Positions 23,797-34,690 of a stretch of DNA of 64,000 nucleotides are shown one piece after another. The notes under the pieces were generated by a model. The model ran no database searches. It worked only from the letters and a program-made list of their open reading frames with translations, and was not told where the DNA came from. Within the stretch, counting starts at the first letter, position 1; every line of letters begins with the position of its first letter. A program made the translations under genes and the position numbers. Source of the DNA: Hydrangea macrophylla (taxonomy: Eukaryota; Streptophyta; Magnoliopsida; Cornales; Hydrangeaceae); NCBI GenBank assembly GCA_033977485.1, contig CM066982.1:30482218-30546217 (forward strand), written 5' to 3'.

Positions 23797-25095
23797 TAAG
23801 GGGTAAATTAGTAATCTTATACACAAAAAGTAATTAGAGGAGAGGTGAGTGTTATTTTTCAAATTAGAGGAAAAATTCCTATATAATTATCATATACCTC
23901 AAGCAAAGTCGGTGTAATTTGCCCTAAAAAATAAGCATAGGAGTGTTATTAAAGTTACCTTCACACTATGACATTGTGCTGCCTTGGTGTGACTCACTAG
24001 CTAGTTATATCTTTCCATGTGTGTTGATTTTATAACTACATCTTCATTTTTTATAAATGTTACAAATAATTTTCACTTTTTAACTACCTCTTAATGCCCT
24101 CTTTTTGGTGCATTTAGAGGGTAAAAGAAAAAAGAAAAGGAAAGAAAAATGTTAAGCAAAATTGTTTTTCCATGTACTTCAATAAGTTTACAAATTAAAA
24201 AACTTCATAATTAATATAATTAAAACGCAAGAAAAGGTGAAGGGAAGTGGAAGACAAAAAAATTCAAAATTTCCCCCTTTATCTTTCACCGTAGGTTCCT
24301 CAATAATTTCCTTATTGACCAGAAAAAAAGTTTTTTCTAATTGCGTTTTCTTTCCCTTACTAAATTTATAAATCAATGGTACTCTTGTGGACTTATTCTT
24401 CGAGTATATAACGTCTTACCCTCTTTTCCAAACTGGTAATAGCAATTCTTAAAGTTAGAAATATTAAAACCACATGTTGTCTATCAAAGTCATATCAAAC
24501 TCCAACTATGACTGACTAGGAAAACTTTGATTCATCGTTGTTTTAGCTTTTAACAATTAAATTACCAAAAAGAAGCGGAAAAAAATTATCTTGAAAAAAA
24601 TCGTTAGACATGCATATCTGATATCACCATACCTTCTACTATTATTTGTATAATTTTAATCCCAAGAAAGTGTCACCTCCCTCCACTGATTTCAACCCAA
24701 AATTTGTTAAACTAATCCAATGTTACTAGGTTGTAATAGAAAATGAGAATTAAACTTACCATTGTGGTACCAAATTGATACAATATTGAAACTGGAGGCA
24801 TCAAAATATTGCATTTAAAAATACATGGTGCTCAAAGTGAAATTTCGCTAAAACTAACTAGGAGTATTGAAATGTTATTTCGCCTAAATATTTAGTAATT
24901 TATTTTACTTAAAAATGTTCAGTAGATTTTTAGCTAACTTTTTATCATGAGCACACTTGTACACTGTCACACACATTGTACGAAAAAGAAAAGAAAGAAA
25001 GAAAGAAAGATAAAAAGAAGAAGGAATAACAATATTGAAAATTTGAAAGCACCTTATCGCGCAATTGGATTATCAAACATGCCCAAAGCTATAAT
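23797..25095. other. AT-rich intergenic DNA
   Basis: No gene, RNA or complete transposon could be supported here. There are short A/G-rich runs (AAGAAAGAAAG near 24985-25010) only. Confidence 0.5.
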
Positions 25096-25485
25096 CTAAC
25101 CACATACAAATGTCACACAAGTCTTCTGTGTTGGGTGTGGCTTATATTGTAATGGATCTATTACAGTAGGCTCACGAGTCAAGGGGCGGGCCCAGTTGCC
25201 CGATGCTCTCCTGGAATGCTGACAAGAGTTATGTGGAATATGCCCCCCTGTGGTACGATATGAGTATTTTGGAAATTTTGTCATATACCTATAAGAGATA
25301 TATAAGTTGTAACCCTAATCGTTTTAACATAGTGGAAACTTCTGGCTCTCCGGTGTGGACGTAGGCTCATTGCTGAACCACATAGATATTCTCCGGTGTG
25401 GACGTAGGCACATTGCCGAACTACGTAAAAATTCTCTGTGATTGTTTCGATCCAACATCCTAGTCTATACATGCGCTAAAAAATA
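25096..25485 (+). mobile_element. Copia-like LTR fragment
   Basis: The plus strand shows a doubled CTCCGGTGTGGACGTAGGC unit followed by CATTGC.GAAC and TCTCTGTGATTGTTTCGATC, which resembles the R-U5 end of plant copia LTRs. An upstream TATA-like ATAAGAGATATATAAG fits an LTR promoter. No PBS or coding region follows, so it is a remnant or part of a solo LTR. Confidence 0.45.
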
Positions 25486-27582
25486 TTTTAATAACCTACA
25501 GTTTTAGCAGAGTTTAATTGTAAGTCTTGCATTTCTAAATTTATCACTTTGATTCCTAAAATTTCACAAACGTATCAATTTGGTTTCTGGGTTGGTCGGC
25601 TTAATTTGGCTGCAGCTAGACTTTCAATGTCTACAAGACTAAAAGTGAGTTAGTATTATATTTAGCATATCCATCTCAATAAAATAGCTAGTTAGAGGTC
25701 AATTTTGAGCTCCAGGCTTCAGCAGCCTAGCCACGTGAATAATCATCTTAAGTTTTTTTTCTTTGACTACTTAGATTTATTTAACCAACAATGGTTTTTT
25801 ATATTCTCTTTCAAATCTCAATTTTTTTATTTTCTTCTAACATAAACTGACACCAATCTCACCACTCAAATAACGGTTAATATCACCGAACACCCATGAG
25901 GTTTGACTAGAGAACGGTTTCCGTGACGTTTGTTAAATGTAAATATGCAATCTATGCCTAAACAATTCACATAATAAAAGTTTGCAAAAAAAAAATATTT
26001 CATTACCCTATAATTTTAGCGTAATTTCACTTTGGGTTCTGTATTTTCAAATGCATCACTTTTGCTCCTCACGTTTTAAATATGTGTCAATTTGGGACCA
26101 AAAAAGGCTGAGAATAGGTTCAAAATTGACATAATTTTGAAATCTGAGGAACCTAAATGATGTAATTGAAAAAGGGTTAATTATGTTTTACCCCCGTGGT
26201 TAAGACCATTTTCACTTAACCCCTTTGTATTTCAAAAGCAGACACTTAACCTCTGTGGTTTCGGACTAAAGTAAAATTATTATGATTTGTTTCAAAACTG
26301 AGGAAAATTCTAAAATTGGCAAAAAAAAATACGCAACCGCCTTTGTGAAGTAAATTTTGGGGTTCACCCCTATGTGTCAGGATAATGCATGCTACCATTT
26401 AACCCAAGTTATGTGGGGCTAATGTTGGGGTTAACAGCCTAGAGGGGTTAATTTGATACTTAAACTCTTCTATATACGTGGGGATAATTTTGGGATTAAT
26501 TGTCCATGTGGGATTAATTTGACACTTAACTTTCCTATATTGGGCTAATTTTAGCACTTAATGCCCACGTGAGGCTATTTTGAGAGAAATTATAGTTTCA
26601 TTAGTCAGAAACTGCATGGAGGGCAAAATGAAAATGTGTCTAACCACAGCGGAGCAACATGTAATTGACCGTTGAAAAGATCGATATAGGACCCAAAGTA
26701 AGACTCACTAAAATTAGGGTACTAAAATGTTATTCACGGTAAAAGTTTTTTCCAAATAAAAAACTTGCACAACCCTGTAACAGAAAAATAATAAGAATAA
26801 AAAAATAATAATAATAACAAACCAAAAAAAAAAAAAGGACGCTCAACCAAAGTGTCCCTCACTTGGAATTTTTGCTGCATTAGATCATCCATGGCCAAAC
26901 TTTTTTTTTTTTTTTGAGTAATTTCAAATTTATATCCTAAAAGTGATTCCCAAATAATGTGGTGGTATGATCAGGTAAACAACTTCTTTCAATTCTTTTT
27001 TGAAAAAAATTGCATATTAATTCATCATGCATATTGTTTGAAAGATATCGACTCTACGAATCCCAAAAATACAAATTTATGAAAAACCCAACAATACAAA
27101 TTTATGAAAAACGGAGTCCGGTTTGAATGTTATTGAATTTTGAATGTTGAAAAAATAAAACTCACATTCTAATCAAACTTGTACCAATTCTGAAGAGAAA
27201 ATAAGACAACTGAAAAGTAGATCTACTTAAAGAGAAAATACATCACCGAAGAGTCTATACATTGAGATATTTTCAAATACTTGTTTATCAAGAGCTAATG
27301 ATTGCTTGGTTCAATTGAAAATTACCAAGTTTTTATTGCACCAAAAAAAAAGAAAAGAAAATTACCAAGTTCTCTAGCTATGTGGTTCATAACCAAGCTC
27401 TCTTGATGGCCAATGATTTGGCATATATCACTATTAACAGGCACTCTAAGACCACTTGTCCTTTTGCTTCCCGGGTCATATGAAAGTAAATACCCTTTAC
27501 ACCCCCACCAACTTTTACCAGTACTAGAAAACCCTAATGGTCTTCCAATCTGTGGATACCGTGGAATATTAAACCGTTTCGT
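25486..27582. repeat. Intergenic repeats incl. inverted-repeat element about 26005-26740
   Basis: The block ATTACCCTATAATTTTAGCG near 26004-26023 is matched in reverse by CTAAAATTAGGGTACTAAAA near 26709-26728, with ACTTTGGGTTCT and AGGACCCAAAGT also mirrored. This suggests a MITE of about 735 bp. A repeat of the ACCTCTGTGGTTT type lies inside. No exon is supported. Confidence 0.4.
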
Positions 27583-28528
27583 CTAAGATTCAACCATACC
27601 ATACTCCCTCATCACCCATACTTGGTAATCTCTGTTTGGAAGTTCAATAAACACAGATAAACATCCTTCAGACACGGAAAGATCATGCTTATATCCCGTG
27701 GGCATGAATTCGGAGAATTTCATATCGTGAAAAACCTCCATCGCCGTGTCAAAATAAATTATCTGTAGAATATTTATTGTATTTCGAGATTCAACTAGCC
27801 AATGAACAGATCCATGAAGTGCTACCTGATTTTTAGGTGGTAAGGGTCCAGGTCCAATAATATTAAAAGGGGTAGCAATATTATTAATCTTTTTCCAAGG
27901 ATCGTTCTTTAGACTGTAAACTTCAACTCTATAAACTGTCATCTTCATAACTTTATAGTCATTGGTTAATGGGTCGAACCCAAAACCAACTGTAGCAATA
28001 AGATATTCATATTCACGTGTTTGTGAACGTGGAAGGCACCGAAAGTGCTGTCGGATTATTGGGTTCCATAAATATATATATCTGAGGGTGGGGTTTCAGT
28101 TTTTGACCAAAAACATAATATACCATTACACGAACCCACGAGTATCGAATCTTCGGGCCACGAAATACGATTTGGGGGATGAAGATCACAAACTCTACTT
28201 CTTCATCATCAGGAATATTTCTTCCAACACTATGACATTGTATCGAGATTTTTCTTTCATGATTGGGATCGTCGTATACAATAAGCGCATGATGGATGTT
28301 CTTGCTTCTATCTAAATGTGACTTAATGAAAGATGGTTCAGTAATTGTTGATGACCAAAACTTACATACGCACCTGAACTGCACAAGGCTCTTCACTGGA
28401 AATCGTAACAACATTTCAACTACGACGTCATCTGGCATGGTAATCTTTCGGTCTACTTCTCGGAGAGTTGTCTTTTTGGTAATGATCAAGGAAGACAGAT
28501 ATTTTCTTAGACAAGTAAGGTGAGACAT
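27583..28528 (-). pseudogene. F-box protein gene with F-box-associated domain, two frameshifts
   Basis: Minus strand. The F-box is MPDDVVVEMLLRFPVKSL followed by VQFRCVCKFWSSTI (about 28438-28305). A central GSCNGILCF motif is readable at 28122-28136 but in a second frame. LWNPIIRQ, then VGFGFDPLTNDYKVMKM and the C-terminal beta-propeller-like part ending EYGMVES are in a third frame. Such proteins are usually SCF ubiquitin-ligase substrate receptors. The first shift falls near 28165-28190, the second at an ATATATATA run near 28072-28085. Unless the assembly is wrong, no full protein is made. An upstream ATG extension runs into a GA repeat and is not real. Confidence 0.8.
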
Positions 28529-28553
28529 TAATTTAGGGTTTGCGATAGAAAGT

Positions 28554-28555
<2 letters not shown>

Positions 28556-28594
<39 letters not shown>
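28556..28594. repeat. (GA)n tract upstream of the F-box gene
   Basis: A run of about 19 GA units is followed by GATAAAACGGTGCT. The same tract plus the same 14-mer recurs at 34123-34165 on the far side of the palindrome. Confidence 0.9.
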
Positions 28595-28597
<3 letters not shown>

Positions 28598-28648
28598 AAC
28601 GGTGCTACTAATTTTTGTTTTCATTTTTGGTCCCTTTTTTGAAATTGT

Positions 28649-29295
28649 TGATGATGCCAAAATTTGGTTAAAGTAAATTAAAGCAATGCAAGGGGAGAGA
28701 GAGTGAGAGACTGGTTTTTTGTATGTGGTTCGACCTTGTTAATGAAGGTACCTACGTCCACGGGTGTGTCTGAGCACGTTCACTAGCAGATCACCGGCGG
28801 GCCTAGTGAGCCAACAAAGAGAGGGGCGGCACTACCAGTAATACCGGCCGGGTGTATGCGTATAGTGGTGAATTTTATAGAGGTGCTGTGTAGACTAAAG
28901 AGTTGGTGCCCTCTTCAATGGGGGGTAAGAGGTCTCTTTTATAGATGTAAGAGACCTACTCATACATGGATAAGGAAAAATATAATCCTACTGATATAGA
29001 TTGGCATTAATCATGGGGATTTCTTAATTGGATTAGGAAATAGTGTGTATTTTCCATTAGTCTTCTAGCTTGAGTAGGAAACTGCCCGTAATGCTCGGGA
29101 TCACGCCTGTGGGCTCGGATGAGCTGTTCCCGCGGTGGGATGTGCCTGTGCGGTTTTCCCGACCTGTTGGCCGGGTCGTAGATGAACCGCTCGGTCTGAT
29201 GCTTCTGAGGAGTTGTGCATAATTTGCCCGGGGCATGGACTAGTTGCTGATTTGAACCGCTCGGTCATAAGATAGAGCCAATTTTGGGTGTATCA
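28649..29295 (-). repeat. 3' LTR (element sense) of the gag-only element
   Basis: It is 647 bp with TGATGATGCC and GGTGTATCA ends. A TATA box (CTATAAAAG on the minus strand) lies at about 28934-28942. The stretch from 28735 to 28870, with TACGTCCACGG, GCCCGCCGGTGATC-like and TACCGGCCGG words, is clearly related to the LTRs at 41149-41758. Confidence 0.92.
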
Positions 29296-29311
29296 GCTGC
29301 CCCCCATTTCC
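29296..29311 (-). promoter_or_regulatory. Polypurine tract of the gag-only element
   Basis: Read on the minus strand it is GGAAATGGGGGGCAGC, directly abutting the LTR start TGATACACCC. The word AATGGGGGGCAGC abuts the 3' LTR of the 12.7-kb element at 53227 in the same way. It would prime plus-strand DNA synthesis. Confidence 0.8.
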
Positions 29312-29469
29312 AAGGTTGGCCAAATGCTATATCGGGGCAAGTTTGGAAATCTGCTTGATGTTACTTGCCGCTGTCTGAGCGCTTGTGGAAGCTGCCTCGG
29401 GGCTTCTGAGCCTGGTGAGTCCTCGGGAACTGACCGAGAGTTGAGACTCGACCTACATCGGAGTTTTTT

Positions 29470-30300
29470 TGCTTGAGTTAGCTCCCATGATGGTTATCTT
29501 CTGCCCGTAAACCTTCGTCAAGGCTGTGGGTAGAAGGATTTTACCATGTTGGAAAAGTCGACCTAAAGCGTATTGCTCTAGGGTCCTTTTATGTTAACTC
29601 CCCAGGATGGTTGTCTTCCGCCCAGCCAGCCTTCATCAAAACTGTTGGGAGAAGAGCCTGACCATGTTAGTGGAGCCGACCTAAATCACGTTGCTTTAGG
29701 GTCCTTTTGCTCCTCTATCATCGGCCAACCTAAGAGATTTTAGTCACCTCTATTGTCGGCTTGGACCTAAGTGGAGTTAATGCCTCTGAGTACTGTAGGC
29801 GCTCGGGTTGTCCAAGATTTTGACTTGGTCATCCGCGAGGCCTGTAGATACCCGGTGTGATTACCTGTTTAATTCACTGCGCCACCTTGCCCCCCAAGCT
29901 TTCGCTAAGACGAGGGTCTTACAGAGGCTATGATTGTAGGTAACCGACCTGGAACATGGTGGTTGTAGGGTCTTTTGAAGCTTGCCATCATCAGCCACCT
30001 AGGGGGTTTGCCCCCATCGTCGGTTGGACCTAAGCGAAGCCGGTGCCTCGGGCGTGACCTCGAGGTCTTTGGTGCCTGGGTTCGGAGCCTAAGGTCTTTT
30101 GAGTGCCTGGGTTCGGAGCCCGAGATCTTTTGAGTGCCTAGGTTCAAAGCCCGAGGTCTTTTTATATGCCTCGGGGTTAGGCCCAAGGTCTTTGATGCCT
30201 CGGGGTTAGGCCCAAGGTCTTTGTATGCCTTGGGGTTAGGTCAAGGTCTTTAGATGCCTCGGGGTTAGGCCCGAGGACTTTGGAAAGGCTCTTTGACAAT
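29470..30300 (-). repeat. Internal tandem repeats of the gag-only element
   Basis: Two units of about 120 bp (about 29477-29592 and 29599-29708) share ATGGTTNTCTTC, GACCTAAA and CTNTAGGGTCCTTTT. From about 30045 to 30290 a shorter unit, TGCCTCGGGGTTAGG then CCCAAGGTCTTT, repeats about eight times with variation. It is non-coding in any convincing frame. Confidence 0.7.
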
Positions 30301-30421
30301 CGGCGGAGCCTCATGTGGTGATCAGGCAAGTACCACTGTAGTCGGGCTCATCTAGACCGATGGAGACAGGAGGTCAGATCAGGATCGTCGGGCTCCAAAT
30401 TTCTCTGTGCTGGAGGCAAAG

Positions 30422-31750
30422 TCAGAACTGCTTGATCCTGACCGATGTGAACTTGGAGGTCGGGTCAGGGCTGCCAGACTCAGACCGCTGTGAACTGGAG
30501 GTCGGGTCGGGGCTGCCAGACTCAGACCGCTGTGAACTGGAAGAGCTGTTAGAACGCTCGGGCTGATCTTGCTTTCGCTTACTTCTGGAAGACTCGTTGC
30601 TTTCTTGCCCGGTGTCTTTGGTCTTCAGAAACTCTTCAGTGTCAATGTATTTTCCAACCGTCTCAGAGAGCTCAACCAAAGTTCCCGGTCGGTTTCTGTG
30701 GAACGATGCAGCGCACTTGGTGTGTTGAACTCCCGAGCAGAAGGCTATGATAGCGGCGGTTTCATCAACATCGTATATGCTGAGCTTCTCACGATAAAAC
30801 CGGCCGGTGAACTCCTTGAGGGTCTCATTATTCCTTTGTATGACCGTCAGTAGATATATGTCAGGCTTTGGCCGTTCGTGTATACCGATGAACTGATTGA
30901 TGAACTGCTTGCTGAGTTGCATGAAACTGCGGACCGATCGGGGCTCCAACGAGTAGAACCATTGGGCGGCCGAGCCTTTCAAAGTGCTGGGGAAGGCTAG
31001 GCAGTGTAGTTCATCAGAGTTGGTGGCTAAGGCCATCTGAGCCTTGTAGGTCCGGACGTGGTCGACCGAGCTTCCCGAGCCGTTGTAGGGATCTAGGCGA
31101 GGTTGCTTAAATTTGCGCGGGGTGGCAAACCTCATGATCTGGCTGGAGAATGGCGACTCTGTCTCGGTATTGGCTTGATTCTGAGTACGGTTTTGACCAA
31201 GCTTTTTGGCCACTCCATCAATTTGCTTCTGTAAGTCCTTGATTCGGGTTTCCACTCCTTCCCGACCGGCATCCGAGGGGTTGGTCGGGTCGGTGGAAGA
31301 GGCTTCTTCATGGTGGTGTGCTGTGCTCTGGGATCGGGCTCGGCTATGACTCCGGGTAACCGTTCGCCAAGGGACAACTCGGCTCTTGACCGAGTGACCT
31401 TGGACTGATTCCCGGGCCATATACTCCTGCCTTTCCTTTCGGGCAGCACGCCCACTGTTGATGTCTCTGGCATCCTCAACACGGGACGGGTTGGCTCGGG
31501 CACGTTGTCTGGTCAAGACTGGTTCCCGACCGTACGCAACGTTCCCGGGTCGTTTCCCGGCCCCTGGAGGACTGCTGTGCTGGGCTAACAGGGCTTCAAT
31601 CTGTTGCTGGATTTGATGATGGCCCTCCAGGAGTTGCATGAGGGTCGCGGTGATCTACTCAGATGTCATGACTGTCGCAGCCGACGCTGGGGCCGGCGGA
31701 ACATCCCGATTGACCTGCTGTGCAGTCTTCTCACTCTTCTTCGGAGGCAT
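30422..31750 (-). pseudogene. Gag of the non-autonomous element, one in-frame stop
   Basis: The ATG at 31748-31750 opens MPPKKSEKTAQQ, and a TAG at 31655-31657 breaks the frame where the related gag at 41821 has Gln. The reading then stays open from the internal ATG at 31639 for 405 codons. The retrotransposon capsid-type core includes KFKQPRLDPYNGSGS, LAFPSTLKGSAAQWFYSL and FIGIHERPKPDIYLLTV. The C-terminus has a doubled SQRSESGSPDPTS and ends without the Cys/His zinc knuckle that the 12.7-kb element retains. If read from the internal start it might still give a capsid-like protein. Confidence 0.85.
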
Positions 31751-31791
31751 GGCTATCAACCAAGAGATTTGTTGATGAGAAGACTTGTCGC

Positions 31792-31810
31792 TTCCCACAG
31801 ACGGCGCCAA
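31792..31810 (-). promoter_or_regulatory. Primer-binding site of the gag-only element
   Basis: On the minus strand TTGGCGCCGTCTGTGGGAA follows the 5' LTR end CATCATCA after two bases. It fits the Arg-tRNA type PBS of Tat-lineage Ty3/gypsy elements, from memory. The 12.7-kb element has the same site with two substitutions at 41761-41779. Confidence 0.75.
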
Positions 31811-31812
31811 GC

Positions 31813-32460
31813 TGATGATGCCAAAATTTGGTTAAAGTAAATTAAAGCAATGCAAGGGGAGAGAGAGTGAGAGACTAGTTTTTTGTATGTGGTTCGGCCC
31901 TGTTAATAAAGGTACCTACGTCCACGGGTGTGTCTGAGCACGTTCACTAGCAGATCACCGGCGGGCCTAGTGAGCCAACAAAGAGAGGGGCGGCACTACC
32001 AGTAATACCGGCCGGGTGTATGCGTATAGTGGTGAATTTTATAGAGGTGCTGTGTAGACTAAAGAGTTGGTGCCTTCTTTAATGGGGGGTGAGAGGTCTC
32101 TTTTATAGATGTAAGAGACCTACTCATACATGGATAAGGAAATATAATCCTACTGATATAGATTGGCATTAATCATGGGAATTTCCTAATTGGATTAGGA
32201 AATTATAGTGTGCACTTTCCATTAGTCTTCTAGCTTGAGTAGGAAACTGCCCGTAATGCTCGGGATCATGCCTGTGGGCCCGGATGAACTGTTCCCGCGG
32301 TGGGATGTGCCTGTGCGGTTTTCCCGACCTGTTGGCCGGGTCGTAGATGAACCGCTCGGTCTGATGCTTCTGAGGAGTTGTGCATGATTTGCCCGGGGCA
32401 TGGACTAGCTGCTGATTTGAACCGCTCGGTCATAAGATAGAGCCAATTTTGGGTGTATCA
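31813..32460 (-). repeat. 5' LTR (element sense) of the gag-only element
   Basis: It is 648 bp, nearly identical to 28649-29295 with scattered substitutions and small indels. Its TATA box is at about 32098-32107 (minus). It would be the active promoter for the gag transcript. Confidence 0.92.
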
Positions 32461-34116
32461 ATTGTTTTTGAAAAAAAAAACACAAAATTAAGTTTACCAA
32501 ACGCTTTTTTTATTGCCATTTTAAAAAAAATGAAAACAAAAACAAACAAAAAAACAAAACGAAATGGTTACCAAACAGACCATAAATTAATTTCTTCACA
32601 ATTTTTACTCACGTTCATTCACTACCAAAATCTCACCACTGTATATTATGATTAACTCTACCTAATGAGACATCATTTTTACATGAATTGGATTTTTAGA
32701 CCTCCATCTCATGTATTATTTACCTACTAAGACACTATATTCACATGACATGATATGTTAAGATCGGAAACATATTGCTAGCTTCTTTCAATTTAAGTTT
32801 TAACAATTTTTCCCTTTTGGAAAATTGATGGATAACTTCACTGAGCATGATGAAGAAATGACCACGGTTTATGATTGAGAAGAGTAATCCTCGCAGCCCT
32901 AATGTGTATGGATCGATCACTTTTCTCTATTGAAAATTCTTTTTCTCATTCTTAACTAATGAGTACTAAAAGAGTATTTTCTTTCTTTGGAATTGATTTT
33001 GCTCTATAATGGTCAACTTTTGTTAGGAAATGACCAACATCTACTCCACATGAGTATTCTCTATATGATCAGGTAAAATAACTGAAATTTGAGCCCAAAA
33101 ATGTTATTTCGTATAGTTTTAGGGTGATGCTATTGTCACTCCATCATTGAACGAAGGCACTCCATGGTATCACTCTTAATGCATGTGGTACCATGCATGT
33201 TATACATTGCATACATAGTACCACATGCTCTGAGAGTGGTACCATGAAGTGTCTTGGCTTAATGCCACTCCATCATTGAGCCAAGACACTTTATGGTACC
33301 ACTCTCAGAGCATATGGTATTATGTATGCAATGCATAACATGCAATGTACCACATGCATTAAGAGTGATACCATGGAGTGCCTTGATTCAATGATGGAGT
33401 GACAATAGCATCACCCTAAAAATATACGAATTAACATTTTTGGCCTCAAATTTCAGTTATTTTACCTGATCATATAGAGAATACTCATGTGGAGTAGCTG
33501 TTGGCCATTTCCTAACAAAAGATTACCATTATAGAGCAAAATCAGTTCCAAAGAAAGAAAGTACTCTTTTAGTACTCATTTAGTACTCATTAGTTAAGAA
33601 TGAGAAAAAGAATTTTCAATAGAGAAAAGTGATCGATCCATACACATTAGGGCTGCGAGGATTACTCTCTCCATCATAAACCGTGGTCATTTCTTCATCA
33701 TGCTCAGTGAAGTCATCCATCAATTTGCCAAAAGGGAAAAATTGTTAAAACTTAAATTGAAAGAAGCTAGCAATATGTTTCCGATCTTAACATATCATGT
33801 CATGTGAATATAGTGTCTTAGTAGGTAAATAATACATGAGATGGAGGTCTAAAAATCCAATTCATGTAAAAATGATGTCTCATTAGGTAGAGTTAATCAT
33901 AATATACAGTGGTGAGATTTTGGTAGTGAATGAACGTGAGTAAAAATTGTGAAGAAATTCATGGTCTGTTTGATAACCATTTCGTTTTGTTTTTTTTTTT
34001 TTTTTTTTTTTTTTTTTCATTTTTTTGAAAATGGCAATAAAAAAAGCGTTTGATAAACTTAATTTTGTGTTTTTTTTTTCAAAAATAATTTCAAAAAAGG
34101 GTCCAAAAATGAAAAC

Positions 34117-34153
<37 letters not shown>

Positions 34154-34312
34154 AACGGTGCTTTGCTTCTCACTCTTGCTCTAGAAGGGTACGTCTGGTT
34201 AATTTAGGGTTTGCGATAGGAAGTGAAGAAAAAGATTTGTTACATATAAGGCTGTGTTGGCAATGTCGGTGAGTTTCTTAGGAGTCTGAACGAGTAATTT
34301 TTGGGGCACAAA

Positions 34313-34441
34313 TAAATTTTACTAACATTCACACCCACACTCTATCTCTTTCCTAGTGGTATTGTGGGGCCTACAGTGGAACCCACAATGCCACTAGGAG
34401 AGAGATAGAGTGTGAGTGTTAGTGAAATTTGTTAGTACCCC
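34313..34441. repeat. Foldback MITE, family B copy 2
   Basis: It has the same palindromic arms (ACACTCTATCTCT and AGAGATAGAGTGT) and centre CCTAGTGGTATTGTGGGG as the copy at 4333-4477, with GGGGCACAAA and TTAGTACCCC ends. It is slightly shorter than copy 1. Confidence 0.75.
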
Positions 34442-34536
34442 TAATATTGTTGTTAGCTTTATATGATTATGGAGAGACTATTGCTATATTGATAACATCC
34501 TCTGTGACCTCTTGGTTAAGGAGTTTGAATTAGTGT

Positions 34537-34690
34537 TTTTTTTTTTCCTAAGCAAATGAATTTTATTAATCAATTGGCACAAGGCCAGAGCAGTACACCT
34601 AAAAAACAAAACTCCCTAAAATGACAACAAGCCTTAACCAAACATCAGTGATGTAGACTACAAGCCAGCATGAGCTTTACTCATATTTTG
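34537..34690 (-). mobile_element. Possible LINE 3' end
   Basis: Minus strand: an A-tract (poly-T at 34537-34547) preceded by TGATTAATAAAATTCATTTG and CTGCTCTGGCCTTGTGCC. This layout resembles the 3' tail of plant LINEs. No coding domain is readable, so the call is weak. Confidence 0.3.

Larger units (their letters stand above)
28649..32460 (-). mobile_element. Complete non-autonomous LTR retrotransposon carrying only gag (3812 bp)
   Basis: Two LTRs (28649-29295 and 31813-32460) begin TG and end CA, and a perfect 5-bp duplication ATTGT flanks the element (28644-28648, 32461-32465). Element sense is minus: PBS at 31792-31810, gag at 30422-31750, and polypurine tract next to the LTR at about 29296-29311. 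No protease, RT, RNase H or integrase is present, so it depends on another element. The LTRs differ at only a modest number of sites, suggesting a fairly young insertion. It sits inside the left arm of the palindrome. Confidence 0.92.
28611..34122. repeat. Large palindrome, arms about 0.84 kb, split by an LTR element
   Basis: Left arm 28611-28648 plus 32461-33260; right arm 33279-34122; the spacer is about 18 bp, centred near 33270. Long stretches match in reverse complement, for example CTCTATATGATCAGG near 33060 with its complement near 33475, and TTTTTAGACCTCCATCTCAT near 32690-32710 with its complement near 33838-33857. With the inserted 3812-bp retrotransposon and its duplicated 5 bp removed the element is about 1.7 kb. 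There is no coding potential. It may be a foldback transposon or an inverted duplication, and would form a long hairpin if transcribed. Confidence 0.85.

Noticed and set aside
28529..28660. N-terminal extension of the F-box frame rich in Leu-Ser
   Set aside because: It is a translation of the GA microsatellite and palindrome end, not conserved F-box protein sequence.
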